Positions 9,015 to 17,758 of a stretch of DNA of 64,000 nt are shown here, piece after piece. How positions within the stretch are numbered: position 1 is the first letter of the stretch; each line of letters opens with the position of its first letter. Source of the DNA: Sunxiuqinia sp963677175 (GTDB taxonomy: Bacteria > Bacteroidota > Bacteroidia > Bacteroidales > Prolixibacteraceae); assembly GCA_963677175.2 (NCBI GenBank), contig CAXXES010000006.1, forward strand, positions 62,001-126,000. Direction: 5' to 3'. The notes beneath the pieces were generated by a model. That model was not told the origin of the DNA. It did no database searches and worked only from the letters and a program-made list of their open reading frames with translations. The position numbers and the translations under genes were made by a program.

Positions 9015-9047
9015 AAAAGCGAAGCCGGGAAACCAGCTTCGCTTTTT
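9015..9047. terminator. Bidirectional terminator between fabI and the 9.1-kb gene
   Basis: A perfect stem AAAAGCGAAGC / GCTTCGCTTTT (9015-9025 and 9036-9046) with a 10-nt loop has T-runs on both strands. It can end fabI on the plus strand and the convergent gene on the minus strand. Confidence 0.85.
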
Positions 9048-9050
9048 TAT

Positions 9051-9527
9051 TTAAGATTTCAGAAACCGGATGTCATCCTGATAGTCAATCTGAATATCTT
9101 CGTGCAACTTCGCCAAAACAGACTCAATTTTTGCCACCTGACGTACATCAATATTTCGCAAAGCGACACTTCGCGACAAAGGAATCTTTGAAATCCTGAC
9201 TTTGCGACAAAAGTAAATGAGTAAATCCAACTCAGTAGTTTTAATGCCGGAGTACTTGATGTATTTGTTGGTATCGCGCAAAATCTTACGCAAGCTTTTC
9301 TTGATGAGGTATGTACTCCTCCGGTTCATCGTGGCAAAACCAGCATCAATCTCTTCCTTTACTGAGTCAATGTAACCCTGCTCATTGTCGGCTTCGAACA
9401 ACAGATAAGTCAGCAACTCTTTATTTTCCTTTTTGAATTTTACCAAACGAATGCACAAAGCCTGCAACTGCTCGGGAGGATAAATTTTCAACTCATCGCG
9501 TAATTCTTTTAAAGAGGAAGCTTTCAT
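9051..9527 (-). CDS. Uncharacterised protein, 158 residues
   Basis: I do not recognise this with certainty. It is a soluble, charged, mostly helical protein with no signal peptide. The N-terminus (SLKELRDELKIYPPEQLQAL) and the following KENKELLTYLLFEAD resemble a group of small conserved Bacteroidota proteins of unknown function. Residues about 70-100 are very basic (RRSTYLIKKSLRKILRDTNK), which could fit nucleic-acid contact, but no known motif is present. It begins 18 nt after the stop of the upstream phosphoesterase gene on the same strand, so the two are probably co-transcribed. No function is claimed. Confidence 0.75.
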   Translation of the reverse strand: MKASSLKELRDELKIYPPEQLQALCIRLVKFKKENKELLTYLLFEADNEQGYIDSVKEEIDAGFATMNRRSTYLIKKSLRKILRDTNKYIKYSGIKTTELDLLIYFCRKVRISKIPLSRSVALRNIDVRQVAKIESVLAKLHEDIQIDYQDDIRFLKS

Positions 9528-9545
9528 GTGTTTTCAGCTAAGCAT

Positions 9546-10541
9546 TTATTCTTCAGAAAGAAAATCAGCCGGAAATTCGATTGGTAAAAGCTTTTCTCCA
9601 TTTCCAAGCCGGATCCAGCTGCTGAATGCCCTTTCTCCTTCTTTCAGAACAATCACCCGTGCACCATTGGGCAAATCGCCATAGGTGGTCTTTCCTCCGG
9701 TAAAACGCCCGTATGTCAAGGCGATTCCATGCAGGTAAGCCATATAATCATTCACATGGTCGTGCCCAACAAAAGTACCCATCACATCGCCTGCATGCAG
9801 CATAGCAGCAAACATTCCGGTATTGATAGCCGGGGCACATTCATCCTCAAAGCGAACACCAATAGCTGGATTTTTCTCACCGCCATAAGCTTCCCGGTAT
9901 TCAGGCAGTGGAATATGAAAAAAAGCCAGGGCTGGCAATACACTTCCATTCTTCATCTTCTGATTTCGACTTTGCTCAAGAAACCAATTCACCTGATCGA
10001 TCTGAAACCAGCCATAGCCTTCAATACCTTCGATGGTGCTGTACGCATTTGAATCCATACAATAAAGCAGGGCGGCATTGTCACCGGTCGTGGCCGACTT
10101 GATTTCCAACACGTAATTGCCGTAGCCGTTCACACCCTTCACTTTAGGCTGCAATAAGCTATAGGGCATCCGTGTAATCAGTTTAGTCAGTTGCGCCCGC
10201 GAAACCCCATTCTCATCATCATGGTTTCCAAAAACTACGGCAAACGGAATTTCCCGTTCAATACAAGGCAATGTTGCCAGCTCCCAACCTTCTTCCACCG
10301 GTTTTCCGGTTACAATGTCACCGGAGTAAACAACCAGGTCAGGCTGCTCCATATCCAGCACTTCGGCCATGGTTGCAAAGGCCGCGTCAGAAGCTGGGTC
10401 TCCGGCTTTGATGTGCGTGTCAGTAAACTGAACAATCTTAAACGTTTTATCAGGAAGAAATTGCAAGTTCACATCCTGCGCCACAATCGACTTAGTCAAA
10501 CTCAGTAAAATCAGAAACATAAAATTTAATCGTCTTTTCAT
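9546..10541 (-). CDS. Secreted calcineurin-like metallophosphoesterase
   Basis: 331 residues with a signal peptide (1 to about 22, ending SIVAQ). The metallophosphoesterase motifs appear in order: D-x-H (FTDTHIK, about 39-45), GD (YSGDIVTGK), GNHD (VFGNHDDENG), and the late GHDH (FVGHDHVNDY), which supply the two-metal site. It should hydrolyse phosphomono- or diesters outside the cytoplasm; the architecture fits the purple-acid-phosphatase-like group often found in Bacteroidota. The substrate cannot be read from sequence. It is divergent from the VanZ gene and probably co-transcribed with the 158-residue gene downstream. Confidence 0.88.
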   Translation of the reverse strand: MKRRLNFMFLILLSLTKSIVAQDVNLQFLPDKTFKIVQFTDTHIKAGDPASDAAFATMAEVLDMEQPDLVVYSGDIVTGKPVEEGWELATLPCIEREIPFAVVFGNHDDENGVSRAQLTKLITRMPYSLLQPKVKGVNGYGNYVLEIKSATTGDNAALLYCMDSNAYSTIEGIEGYGWFQIDQVNWFLEQSRNQKMKNGSVLPALAFFHIPLPEYREAYGGEKNPAIGVRFEDECAPAINTGMFAAMLHAGDVMGTFVGHDHVNDYMAYLHGIALTYGRFTGGKTTYGDLPNGARVIVLKEGERAFSSWIRLGNGEKLLPIEFPADFLSEE

Positions 10542-10797
10542 TGCTTAGTCCTCTCTATTTTTGATAATCCGGAATACTCCTACAAACCTACAGAAAAGCT
10601 CATGTTTTATGGGTAGTGGAATTTTCCTAATGCCTATTTCTAGTTTATTTCTTTATCCTTATTTTTATCGCTTCAAATTACAAAACTTTCTACCCGAAAA
10701 ACAAGCCTTTGGATATTATCAAATTGATAAAAAAGATAATCAAAAAGATAATTTCAAGGTAATAACAAAATTGCGGGCAATACGTTAATAACAAACA

Positions 10798-11190
10798 ATG
10801 AAAAAAATATTCAACCACATTCCATTTGGATTCAAAATAGCAACCACAGCACTTTACGTTCTGACCGTTGCCGCTTTATCCCTTCTGCCTGCCAGCGATT
10901 TACCAAAGGTTCACTTGTTTCCCGGAGCAGACAAATTGATTCACACAGGCATGTATTTTATTCTTTCCTTCCTGATTCTTTGGACCTTTCATGCAAAACA
11001 TATAGCCCGATGGAAATTGTACAGCTTTGTTGTTGGATGGGGATTATTAATGGAATGCCTACAGATATTAACGAATGCCGGCCGAAGCTTTTCATTTTAC
11101 GATATCATAGCCAACATCACCGGGGTTCTGCTGGGAATTGTGGTATATAAATTTCTGAATACCAAATTCAATCTGAATCCATTGCTTTAA
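10798..11190 (+). CDS. VanZ-like membrane protein
   Basis: 130 residues with four hydrophobic segments (about 11-29, 45-62, 74-90, 103-122). It carries the VanZ-family pattern: a short loop ending in a charged patch (PGADKLIHTGMYFILSFLIL), then WGLLMECLQILTNAGRSFSFYDIIANITG. The MECLQ and S-x-x-D-I-x-A-N residues are typical of VanZ/YycH-like proteins, which are linked to glycopeptide tolerance or surface lipids, though most are of unknown function. Its stop codon overlaps the stop of the convergent antiterminator gene. Confidence 0.85.
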   Translation: MKKIFNHIPFGFKIATTALYVLTVAALSLLPASDLPKVHLFPGADKLIHTGMYFILSFLILWTFHAKHIARWKLYSFVVGWGLLMECLQILTNAGRSFSFYDIIANITGVLLGIVVYKFLNTKFNLNPLL

Positions 11191-11711
11191 ATCATAATTG
11201 GCTCAACTTTTTCAATGAAATCAAGCGAAACATCGGCAAAAATCGAACAACCCAACTTATCAAAGCGCAGAACGATTCGTTTCTTACCCCGAATTTCAGA
11301 AATCTCTCCTTCAATTCCCTCCAGAGGGCCTGCAAGTATCCGAACCTTTTGCCCTTTAGCAACATTTTCATTGGTAATATGAACGGAAGCATTGACTTTT
11401 TCAAGAAATAATTTCAAATCATCAATTTGCTTTTCAGGTATTTCCGCTGCCTTCCCATCAAATATAATGTAAGCCATTATGCCATTTGTTTTAAGCACCT
11501 CGACATATTCCCGACAACTGACATACACAAACAAATACCCCTTTAGCAATGGTTCTTCAACCAGTTTTACACGATCACTCCACTGCTTCTTCGAAACACG
11601 AAGAGGCAGATACGCCTCAATTCCATGATAAGTCAAATCTTCCAATGCTCTTTTTTCGGCTCTAGATTTTACATATACGGCATACCATTTGTAATCCCCT
11701 TTTCTCATCAT
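11187..11711 (-). CDS. UpxY/NusG-family transcription antiterminator
   Basis: 174 residues (or 173 from the second ATG at 11708). The NusG N-terminal domain is clear (KWYAVYVKSRAEKRALEDL, then EAYLPLRVSKKQWSDR and PLLKGYLFVYV, about 7-90). A C-terminal KOW domain follows (about 120-170, KGQKVRILAGPLEGIEGEI). This is the UpxY type of Bacteroidota NusG paralogue that lets RNA polymerase read through the long leader of a capsule locus. Such genes usually stand first in the locus they serve. This one is followed downstream on its own strand only by a convergent gene, so its target must lie elsewhere; the exopolysaccharide leader at 60.7 kb is one candidate. Confidence 0.88.
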   Translation of the reverse strand: MMRKGDYKWYAVYVKSRAEKRALEDLTYHGIEAYLPLRVSKKQWSDRVKLVEEPLLKGYLFVYVSCREYVEVLKTNGIMAYIIFDGKAAEIPEKQIDDLKLFLEKVNASVHITNENVAKGQKVRILAGPLEGIEGEISEIRGKKRIVLRFDKLGCSIFADVSLDFIEKVEPIMI

Positions 11712-12033
11712 ATAAAAATATTATTACCCAATGACGCAACTGTTTTTTCAAAATTTCATCTAAATATAAGTTGAATCGGGGTTACCATTGGAGGGTTTTC
11801 AGAATTCATATATATACGACCCGAATCTATTCCGGCACAAAGGTATGAATTTCGGTGATTGGCTTTAGGTAAAATATTAAAATAGAAACCAGAAAATATT
11901 GGAAAATTCTGTTGAATTAGAAGCATACAAAAACGACGAACACACTGATAATGAAAAGAAAACCTTTTAATAACATTAAAATCTGTTAAAAAACATACAA
12001 AAATTATATTTTTGCAACTTCAACCCAAATTTT
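11712..12033. other. Intergenic region between divergent upxY-like gene and wecA-like gene
   Basis: 322 AT-rich bases without a gene. On the plus strand TATTTTTG (12007-12014) lies 19 nt before the transferase ATG. On the minus strand TACCTTTG (complement of 11837-11844) fits the same consensus about 125 nt before the antiterminator start. Nothing else is recognisable. Confidence 0.7.
12007..12014 (+). promoter_or_regulatory. Candidate -7 element of the wecA-like gene
   Basis: TATTTTTG matches TAnnTTTG and ends 19 nt before the ATG. No clear TTG sits at the expected upstream distance, so only the -7 is supported. Confidence 0.45.
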
Positions 12034-13203
12034 ATGACTGAATACTTATTAATCATATTCGCTGCCGTTATCGCTAGCTTTTTATTTACGTACTTAACCA
12101 TCCCCCCAATTGTACGCATATCAAATGAAAAGCATTTATTTGATATTCCGAATTCAAGAAAACTGAATACGACCGTTGTTCCAACATTAGGTGGCGTGGG
12201 CATTTTCATTGGTATCAGCCTGGGATCTACGCTATTCATGGGGAATCTCCAATTCACAGAGCTAAGATATATTTTTGCTGCTCTGCTAATGCTTTTTTTC
12301 ATTGGATTGAAAGATGATATTTTGGTTATTTCCGCTCGCAAGAAGTTATTGGTTCAAATTATGGCAGCGGCTATTTTGGTTGGCTTGGGAAACATTCAAA
12401 TTACGAGCTTGTCTAATTTGTTTTATTTCGACCAGATTAGCATCTGGTTCAGTGCCCCACTCTCATTCATGGTTTTGCTATTCATTATCAACGCGATGAA
12501 TCTTATTGACGGCATTGATGGATTAGCCGCCGGAATTTCAATTTTTGTGTCAGGAATATTGGGAGCTTGGTTTTATGTAAACGGGCATTTTGAATACGCC
12601 ATACTGAGTTTTGCTGTCACTGGAAGTCTATTAGCATTCCTGCGATTTAATTTGTGGGGTGGCGATAATAAGGTTTTCATGGGCGATACCGGATCCTTAA
12701 TTTTGGGAGGATTAATGGGAATTCTGATTATTAAATTCCTCAGTTTTAATGCAACAGCCCCATCGTTATTGAGAATGCAGCATGCACCGTCTTTTGCTTT
12801 GGCCTTGTTTATCGTTCCTGTTACAGATACCCTGCGGGTGTTTTTCATCCGGCTATATCAGAAGCGATCACCTTTTTCACCTGACATGAATCATATTCAT
12901 CACCTACTGATTAAATTGGGTATGGGCCATATCCAGGCTAGTTCATTTCTGGTTTTATATACAGCATTCTTCACTTCGTTTACCCTGGCCACAGCAGCCT
13001 ATTTATCTAGCACCGTCAGTTTCCTGCTCCTATTGAGTATGAGTTTTGGGGCGATTGGACTACTGAAAAGACGGGCCAGTCATATCAAATTCAAAAGAGA
13101 TCGCCAAATCAAGCTTACGCGAAAAATTCTGTCAACAGGGATCGCGAGTCAGGAAGACCCTTTTCGCTTTTTGGAAACAAAAAAGAAAATCTATCAAAAT
13201 TAA
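12034..13203 (+). CDS. Polyprenyl-phosphate N-acetylhexosamine-1-phosphate transferase (WecA/TagO/MraY family)
   Basis: 389 residues, about ten or eleven membrane segments. It transfers a HexNAc-1-phosphate from a UDP-sugar to undecaprenyl phosphate, the first step of many surface-glycan pathways. Family motifs seen: Asp-Asp in GLKDD (94-95), NAMNLIDGIDGLA (about 153-165) with the catalytic Asp159/Asp162 region, FMGDTGSL, and the histidine motif NHIHHLLIKLG in the last cytoplasmic loop, which separates WecA-like enzymes from MraY. The C-terminal tail is basic. It stands alone after the antiterminator gene, with no glycosyltransferases beside it. The sugar (GlcNAc is most likely) is inferred from the family. 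Confidence 0.92.
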   Translation: MTEYLLIIFAAVIASFLFTYLTIPPIVRISNEKHLFDIPNSRKLNTTVVPTLGGVGIFIGISLGSTLFMGNLQFTELRYIFAALLMLFFIGLKDDILVISARKKLLVQIMAAAILVGLGNIQITSLSNLFYFDQISIWFSAPLSFMVLLFIINAMNLIDGIDGLAAGISIFVSGILGAWFYVNGHFEYAILSFAVTGSLLAFLRFNLWGGDNKVFMGDTGSLILGGLMGILIIKFLSFNATAPSLLRMQHAPSFALALFIVPVTDTLRVFFIRLYQKRSPFSPDMNHIHHLLIKLGMGHIQASSFLVLYTAFFTSFTLATAAYLSSTVSFLLLLSMSFGAIGLLKRRASHIKFKRDRQIKLTRKILSTGIASQEDPFRFLETKKKIYQN

Positions 13204-13210
13204 TTGGGAG

Positions 13211-14626
13211 CTAGTTCAGGTTAAAAGCGATGCTGAATTCAGCGCCAAAAGCTGAATCCAGCAACGAGCCATGATCGTAAGCCAGCTTAAGGGAAAAGGC
13301 CAGTGGTTTTTGCGGAAGTGAATACTCCACTTGGGTGCCAAGCGACAAAAGTTCTTTTGGCGAGTGATACTCAGCCCCATGTTGCCCGTAATGTTTGGAA
13401 TAAGTCACCAGGGTTTTCCAGCTTAAATTATCCGAAAACCGACCACACATCCCTTGATGAAGCGCCCACATACGGGTGTTGGCAAACCCCATAGAAACAC
13501 CTTCGTCATTAATTCTGGGAATAAAAAGCGGAAGTCCCATCATGCGTTGATAGCTCACAAATCCGGAACGGTAAACACTGTTATTGAAATAATTGTCCCG
13601 GCCATTGCCAATGACTTTTCCCGGATGATCAGGGTCCGGCTCTTTATGGAACCGCCCGCTTTGATCCCGGGTGTTGACGTATTCAAGCACAATAGACTCC
13701 AAAAACTGTCGCTGTTCGGTTTTCTTCCAATGAAATCCCCACAGGCCATCCGGCGCATTTTCAAGACGCATGCCCGATCCATCCTCCCAAAGGTGTTGCC
13801 AATAAAAGCTTAGCTGATGTTTTTCGTTATGGTGTTGCAAGGAAACGATGTACTGTCCCAACTGGTCGCCGGCCACGTTATCTTGGTCGGTTTTGGGAGC
13901 ATCCTCACTTCCCACCTTACCGAAAACATACCGGAAGTAATCTTCAAAGCCCGGCAATTGTCCGTATTCCGGAGAGTTGCCGCCCCAATACACCCAATGA
14001 TCCATGCCGGCTGAAAATGTCCATTCCGGAGAAATCAAATAGTGAATATCCAATCGTTTGTGATGCAAACTGGCATGCTCCACGACCCGGTCGTCCAGTA
14101 GAAAATATTCGTTGTACTCCGGGTCAAAGGAAAACCGGCTTAACCAGCCATGGGTAAAGAGGTGAAAGTCAATTGCTCCAAATCCAATTCGGGGCATTGG
14201 CCGGGCATTGTTCGACAAAAACAAGTTTCCGTTGGTGAGTGAAAGTCCATTGGCAAAAACGGGTTCCGATTTAGCCCCCAAATGCAGATACCATTGCTTC
14301 AGATGTATTCGTCCCCAATATTCATTTGGCTGAAAGACGGCATGCTCTGACAAGCGGGCTAACAAACTCAAACCATAGGAAACCGTTAGTTTATCTGCTG
14401 ACTCCAGAGGCTTCCGGGACAGTTGTAATAAGAAAAGCTGTTGAAATGAATCTTCTGTATGAATCGTTCCAAGCTGATTGCTTTGCAACCAAAACGGGAC
14501 TTGTTCTCCAGACGAAACCAAACTTCCGGATTGAAGGGTGATGGAAGGCTTTTCATCGACCACCTGAGCCAGCAAACTGCAAGACAACAGGCCGACCGTG
14601 AAGAGCGAGAATAGTTTTTTTTTCAT
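13211..14626 (-). CDS. Wzi-like outer-membrane capsule assembly protein
   Basis: 471 residues from ATG 14626. I chose this start because it opens a proper signal peptide (MKKKLFSLFTVGLLSCSLLAQ); the upstream extension overlaps the rnpB terminator hairpin region. The rest is beta-rich with many aromatic girdle residues and the pattern PFWLQSNQLGTIHTEDS near 39-55, as in the Wzi family. Wzi proteins are beta-barrels that hold capsule at the cell surface. It is separated from the transferase gene by 7 nt in convergent orientation. No other capsule gene adjoins it. Confidence 0.8.
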   Translation of the reverse strand: MKKKLFSLFTVGLLSCSLLAQVVDEKPSITLQSGSLVSSGEQVPFWLQSNQLGTIHTEDSFQQLFLLQLSRKPLESADKLTVSYGLSLLARLSEHAVFQPNEYWGRIHLKQWYLHLGAKSEPVFANGLSLTNGNLFLSNNARPMPRIGFGAIDFHLFTHGWLSRFSFDPEYNEYFLLDDRVVEHASLHHKRLDIHYLISPEWTFSAGMDHWVYWGGNSPEYGQLPGFEDYFRYVFGKVGSEDAPKTDQDNVAGDQLGQYIVSLQHHNEKHQLSFYWQHLWEDGSGMRLENAPDGLWGFHWKKTEQRQFLESIVLEYVNTRDQSGRFHKEPDPDHPGKVIGNGRDNYFNNSVYRSGFVSYQRMMGLPLFIPRINDEGVSMGFANTRMWALHQGMCGRFSDNLSWKTLVTYSKHYGQHGAEYHSPKELLSLGTQVEYSLPQKPLAFSLKLAYDHGSLLDSAFGAEFSIAFNLN

Positions 14627-14665
14627 GGGTCTTAAACTCGTTCGACATTGCTTTGGCAATATCAT

Positions 14666-14716
14666 AAAAACCACACAAACGATTCTGGCATCGTCTCATG
14701 CCCATCGTTTGTGTGG
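14666..14716 (-). terminator. Intrinsic terminator of rnpB
   Basis: Arms CCACACAAACGAT (14671-14683) and ATCGTTTGTGTGG (14704-14716) pair perfectly over 13 bp. An inner GGCAT/ATGCC stem adds to the hairpin. On the minus strand it is followed by TTTTTATG. It lies just beyond the RNase P RNA 3' end and about 45 nt before the Wzi-like start. Confidence 0.8.
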
Positions 14717-14727
14717 ATTCTAATAAA

Positions 14728-15110
14728 AAAGCAGACCTGTAAGCCGGGTTCTGTACCCTCCGTCAAAAAGTCCGGAGGGCCTCTATCATTTATCTGGCCG
14801 TAGCATCACTGCTACGATCTAGCAACCTACCCCTCACGACTTCCGACAGCGTCGGAATGGGACGGGCCGCCCCTGGTCGTGATATATTTGGTCTTGCAAC
14901 CCAAGAGGTGTACGGCTTCCGAAGTCACCCCCGGAACCGGTGAGCTCTTACCTCACCTTTTCACCCTTCCCACAACGAATCGTGGCGGTTATTTTCTGTT
15001 ACACTACTGCAAGCTTTCGCCCGCCTTCCCATTAAGAAACTTGGTACCCTGCGTTGCCCGGACTTTCCTCCTTCCGGCTAATGCCGAAAAGCGATAGAGC
15101 GGTCTGCGGT
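14728..15110 (-). ncRNA. rnpB: RNase P RNA (bacterial class A)
   Basis: Read on the minus strand, the 5' half carries GGAGGAAAGTCCGGGC and the 3' end carries ACAGAACCCGGCTTACAGG, the two most conserved RNase P RNA blocks. The ends close helix P1: GCAGACC at 15107-15101 pairs with GGTCTGC at 14737-14731. Total length is about 380 nt, normal for class A. It is the catalytic subunit that removes tRNA 5' leaders. A T-run follows the P1 strand directly and a longer terminator hairpin follows after that. Open frames inside it are spurious. Ends are approximate by a few bases. Confidence 0.96.
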
Positions 15111-15154
15111 GCGAAATTATGAAAATCAATGAATTTTTTATCCTTCCGGATCAT

Positions 15155-16195
15155 TTATTTTCGTAGAATAACCATGGTCGCGCCATAGCCATATTCCTGG
15201 AAACTGGCATCCTGAAAAGCGTATCTTTTATATCGATGCGATAGCTCACGACGCACCTCTTGTTTCAGGGTTCCATTGCCCAAGCCGTGGATGAACACCA
15301 CTTTCTTCACCTGCTTTTTGATGGCTTCATCCATTTTCTCATGAAAATGGGTCAACTGCAAGTCCAGCATTTCCTTGTTAGATAAGCCTGTGGTGCTGTC
15401 AAGCAATTCATGAATGTGCAAATCCACTTCGAGCAAATCGGTATTTTCAACCACCGGTTTAGGTTTTCGGGCAGGTTCCTTGGCACGAATCACCTGTTTC
15501 ACCTCTTTTTCTGTCAGCACTTCAACAACCTGTTCCATGGTGCTTTGATTCAGTTTGATGAGCATGGCTTTCTCGCTGAAAAAGTCGTTGGACACAAAAC
15601 TTCCCGACTTATAAAACTTCACCGGGTTCACCTTCACCGAAGCTTCTACCGGGCGCTCCAAACGACTGGATTTTTCGCGGTAGCAAATCAACTGAAAAAA
15701 ATACTCCGGCAATCCGGCCAGATCAACCTGCGCAATAGAATCGAGCCACAGCTTGGTATTGGGTTCCAGCTCGCCAGCCTCTTTGGTTTCATAGTCCATG
15801 CCATCAAACTGCGAAAAATGATACAGAACCGAGCAATTACTATCGTTGATCAGGTAAAGTTTAATCGACCCATCCAGCGGATTCCGGCTATCTTCGGGTA
15901 CAAAGGCCAGTTGAAAGTTGGGTTCATCGTTGCCTTCAATCAACACAGCCTCTTCTTTCGCCGGTACTTTCTCCGGCTCCTTTTTGCCCGGCTGGGCCTG
16001 CGCCACAAAATCTTGCACCGATGGTTTCTTAACGGCTGCCAGTTCATCACTCACCACGACCAACTCCGAAACCAGGGTGGGAATTTCAAAACCATCGTCG
16101 TTTTCAACATTCACCAACGACTTGCTCACTACTTTGGTCACGATGCCTCCGCCGACATCATTCATAAATTTAACCCGATCGCCTACTTTTATCAT
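15155..16195 (-). CDS. DUF2027 and Smr domain protein
   Basis: 346 residues. The N-terminal KOW-like stretch (GDRVKFMNDVGGGIVTKVVSKSLVNVE, split here as residues 4-22 and on) belongs to the DUF2027 region. A linker (about 60-90) follows, then a beta-rich middle domain (about 93-240) and a C-terminal Smr domain (about 262-346). The Smr signature LDLHI-like element appears as VDLHIHE, and the GxGxG-type element as IHGLGNGTLKQEVRR. Smr domains are nicking nucleases in MutS2 and related proteins; here there is no MutS part. The true substrate is unknown. It is divergent from queA with 71 nt between the starts. Confidence 0.88.
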   Translation of the reverse strand: MIKVGDRVKFMNDVGGGIVTKVVSKSLVNVENDDGFEIPTLVSELVVVSDELAAVKKPSVQDFVAQAQPGKKEPEKVPAKEEAVLIEGNDEPNFQLAFVPEDSRNPLDGSIKLYLINDSNCSVLYHFSQFDGMDYETKEAGELEPNTKLWLDSIAQVDLAGLPEYFFQLICYREKSSRLERPVEASVKVNPVKFYKSGSFVSNDFFSEKAMLIKLNQSTMEQVVEVLTEKEVKQVIRAKEPARKPKPVVENTDLLEVDLHIHELLDSTTGLSNKEMLDLQLTHFHEKMDEAIKKQVKKVVFIHGLGNGTLKQEVRRELSHRYKRYAFQDASFQEYGYGATMVILRK

Positions 16196-16213
16196 TACAT
16201 TCTAATTTTACCC

Positions 16214-16260
16214 CAAAATTAAGAACAATTTCTACCGAAAATAATTATTCCGTACTTTTG
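16214..16260. promoter_or_regulatory. Divergent -7 elements between the Smr gene and queA
   Basis: On the plus strand TACTTTTG (16253-16260) ends only 6 nt before the queA ATG. On the minus strand TAATTTTG (complement of 16214-16221) lies 18 nt before the Smr-protein ATG. Both match TAnnTTTG. No convincing -33 TTG is seen for either. If used, queA mRNA would be nearly leaderless. Confidence 0.45.
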
Positions 16261-16266
16261 CGGCCC

Positions 16267-17502
16267 ATGAGTGACAAATCGTCCATAAAACCGGTGTTTG
16301 ACCAAAGTGCGCAAGCCTTAAACTACGAATTGCCCGATGAGCGGATTGCTAAATATCCATTGGCTGAGCGCGATGCTTCGAAGCTGTTGGTTTGGAAGAA
16401 TGGGCACATTGAAGATGCGACCTTCAGCGCCATCGCTGATTTCCTACCCGGGAATAGCTTGTTGGTTTTCAACAACACGAAAGTCATTCGCGCACGACTG
16501 CCTTTTCAGAAAAAAACCGGCGCTCAAATTGAGATTTTTTGCCTCGACCCGGCTCATCCGTCCGACTACCAGCTTGCTTTTCAGCAAACCAACCGTTGCA
16601 GTTGGAATTGCCTGGTGGGCAACCTGAAAAAATGGAAGCAGGAGCCCCTGGAACGGTTGGTGGAGGTGAATGGAAAACCGGTAAGGCTTGTGGCTGAAAA
16701 GCTGAGCCAATCGCGGGAGCACGTGCTGGTTGTGTTTAGCTGGAATGATGCTTCGGTTGATTTTGCTTCGCTGATTGAAGCCAGCGGAATTTTGCCCATC
16801 CCTCCCTATTTGCACCGAGACACCGAGGCCAGCGACCTGGAACGCTATCAAACCATTTATTCGAAGATCAAAGGATCGGTTGCGGCGCCCACCGCCGGAC
16901 TGCATTTTACGGATTCGGTTTTTGCTTCGCTGAAAAAGAAGAACATCAGCTGTGCCGAAGTGACTCTACATGTCGGGGCCGGTACCTTCAAGCCCGTAAA
17001 AGCGGCCACCATTGCCGACCATGAAATGCACGCGGAGCAGTTTGTGGTGTCGCGCCAATTGATTGAACAACTGCTTCGGAAAGAAGGCAAGCTTATTGCT
17101 GTTGGAACCACTTCCATTCGCACGCTGGAAAGCCTGTATTGGCTGGGAGTTTCAGTGATAAACGATGCCAGCCAGTTGCCCGACAAGCTACATATTGAAC
17201 AATGGGCGCCCTACCAAACAGCGGATCAACAGCCAGCCAAAGTCGTTTTAGAGGCACTGATCAACTATATGGATCGCCACCAACTGCAGGTTCTGATGGC
17301 TTCCACCCAAATTATTATCGTTCCCGGCTATCAATTCCAACTTGTTGATGGCATGATCACCAACTTTCATCAACCGCAAAGCACGCTGCTGCTGCTTATT
17401 TCAGCCTATGTTGGCAACGACTGGCAACGCATTTACCAACACGCACTGGACCACGATTATCGCTTCCTGAGTTATGGCGACAGCAATTTGTATTTGAAGT
17501 AA
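16267..17502 (+). CDS. queA: S-adenosylmethionine:tRNA ribosyltransferase-isomerase
   Basis: 411 residues from ATG 16267; the frame upstream continues to a TTG that lies within the -7 element, so I rejected it. QueA moves the ribosyl part of S-adenosylmethionine to preQ1 in tRNA to make epoxyqueuosine. Family stretches seen: LPDERIAKYPL, VFNNTKVIRARL, GSVAAPTAGLHFT, LHVGAGTFKPV and GTTSIRTLESL, and the C-terminal MITNFHQPQSTLLLLISAYVG split between two blocks. Length is somewhat above the usual 340-350, mainly from insertions in the middle, as in Bacteroidota homologues. No other queuosine gene is adjacent. Confidence 0.95.
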   Translation: MSDKSSIKPVFDQSAQALNYELPDERIAKYPLAERDASKLLVWKNGHIEDATFSAIADFLPGNSLLVFNNTKVIRARLPFQKKTGAQIEIFCLDPAHPSDYQLAFQQTNRCSWNCLVGNLKKWKQEPLERLVEVNGKPVRLVAEKLSQSREHVLVVFSWNDASVDFASLIEASGILPIPPYLHRDTEASDLERYQTIYSKIKGSVAAPTAGLHFTDSVFASLKKKNISCAEVTLHVGAGTFKPVKAATIADHEMHAEQFVVSRQLIEQLLRKEGKLIAVGTTSIRTLESLYWLGVSVINDASQLPDKLHIEQWAPYQTADQQPAKVVLEALINYMDRHQLQVLMASTQIIIVPGYQFQLVDGMITNFHQPQSTLLLLISAYVGNDWQRIYQHALDHDYRFLSYGDSNLYLK

Positions 17503-17560
17503 GCCGAAAGGAATGCTGAAACCGGCCATCAACGCACGATAACCGCTTCTCAAGAGGTTT

Positions 17561-17612
17561 GGGCTAAAGCCCGACGTGATGTGTCGCAACGTCCCTGCCC
17601 TGAAGGACAGGG
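17561..17612. repeat. Paired small hairpins, candidate dispersed element
   Basis: GGGCT-AA-AGCCC (17561-17572) is followed by CCCTGCCCT-GA-AGGACAGGG (17593-17612, one mismatch). The first hairpin and its flank (GGTTTGGGCTAAAGCCC) resemble GGTTTGGGGCAAAGCCCC at 57574-57590. Confidence 0.6.
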
Positions 17613-17758
17613 TTACTGAAGCGTGCTACACGGTGGACTTATCCGAGAGCAGGCCAAATACACCATTACTAACCTCCGAATCCAAGCGAGTCAGTACACA
17701 ATCACGAATTCAACTGGGGAAGGAGCATTATCAGTAACCCCAGGTTAGTGTTTATGGC

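Noticed and set aside
14879..15097. 72-residue open frame on the plus strand
   Set aside because: It lies antisense inside the RNase P RNA gene, whose conserved blocks explain the sequence.
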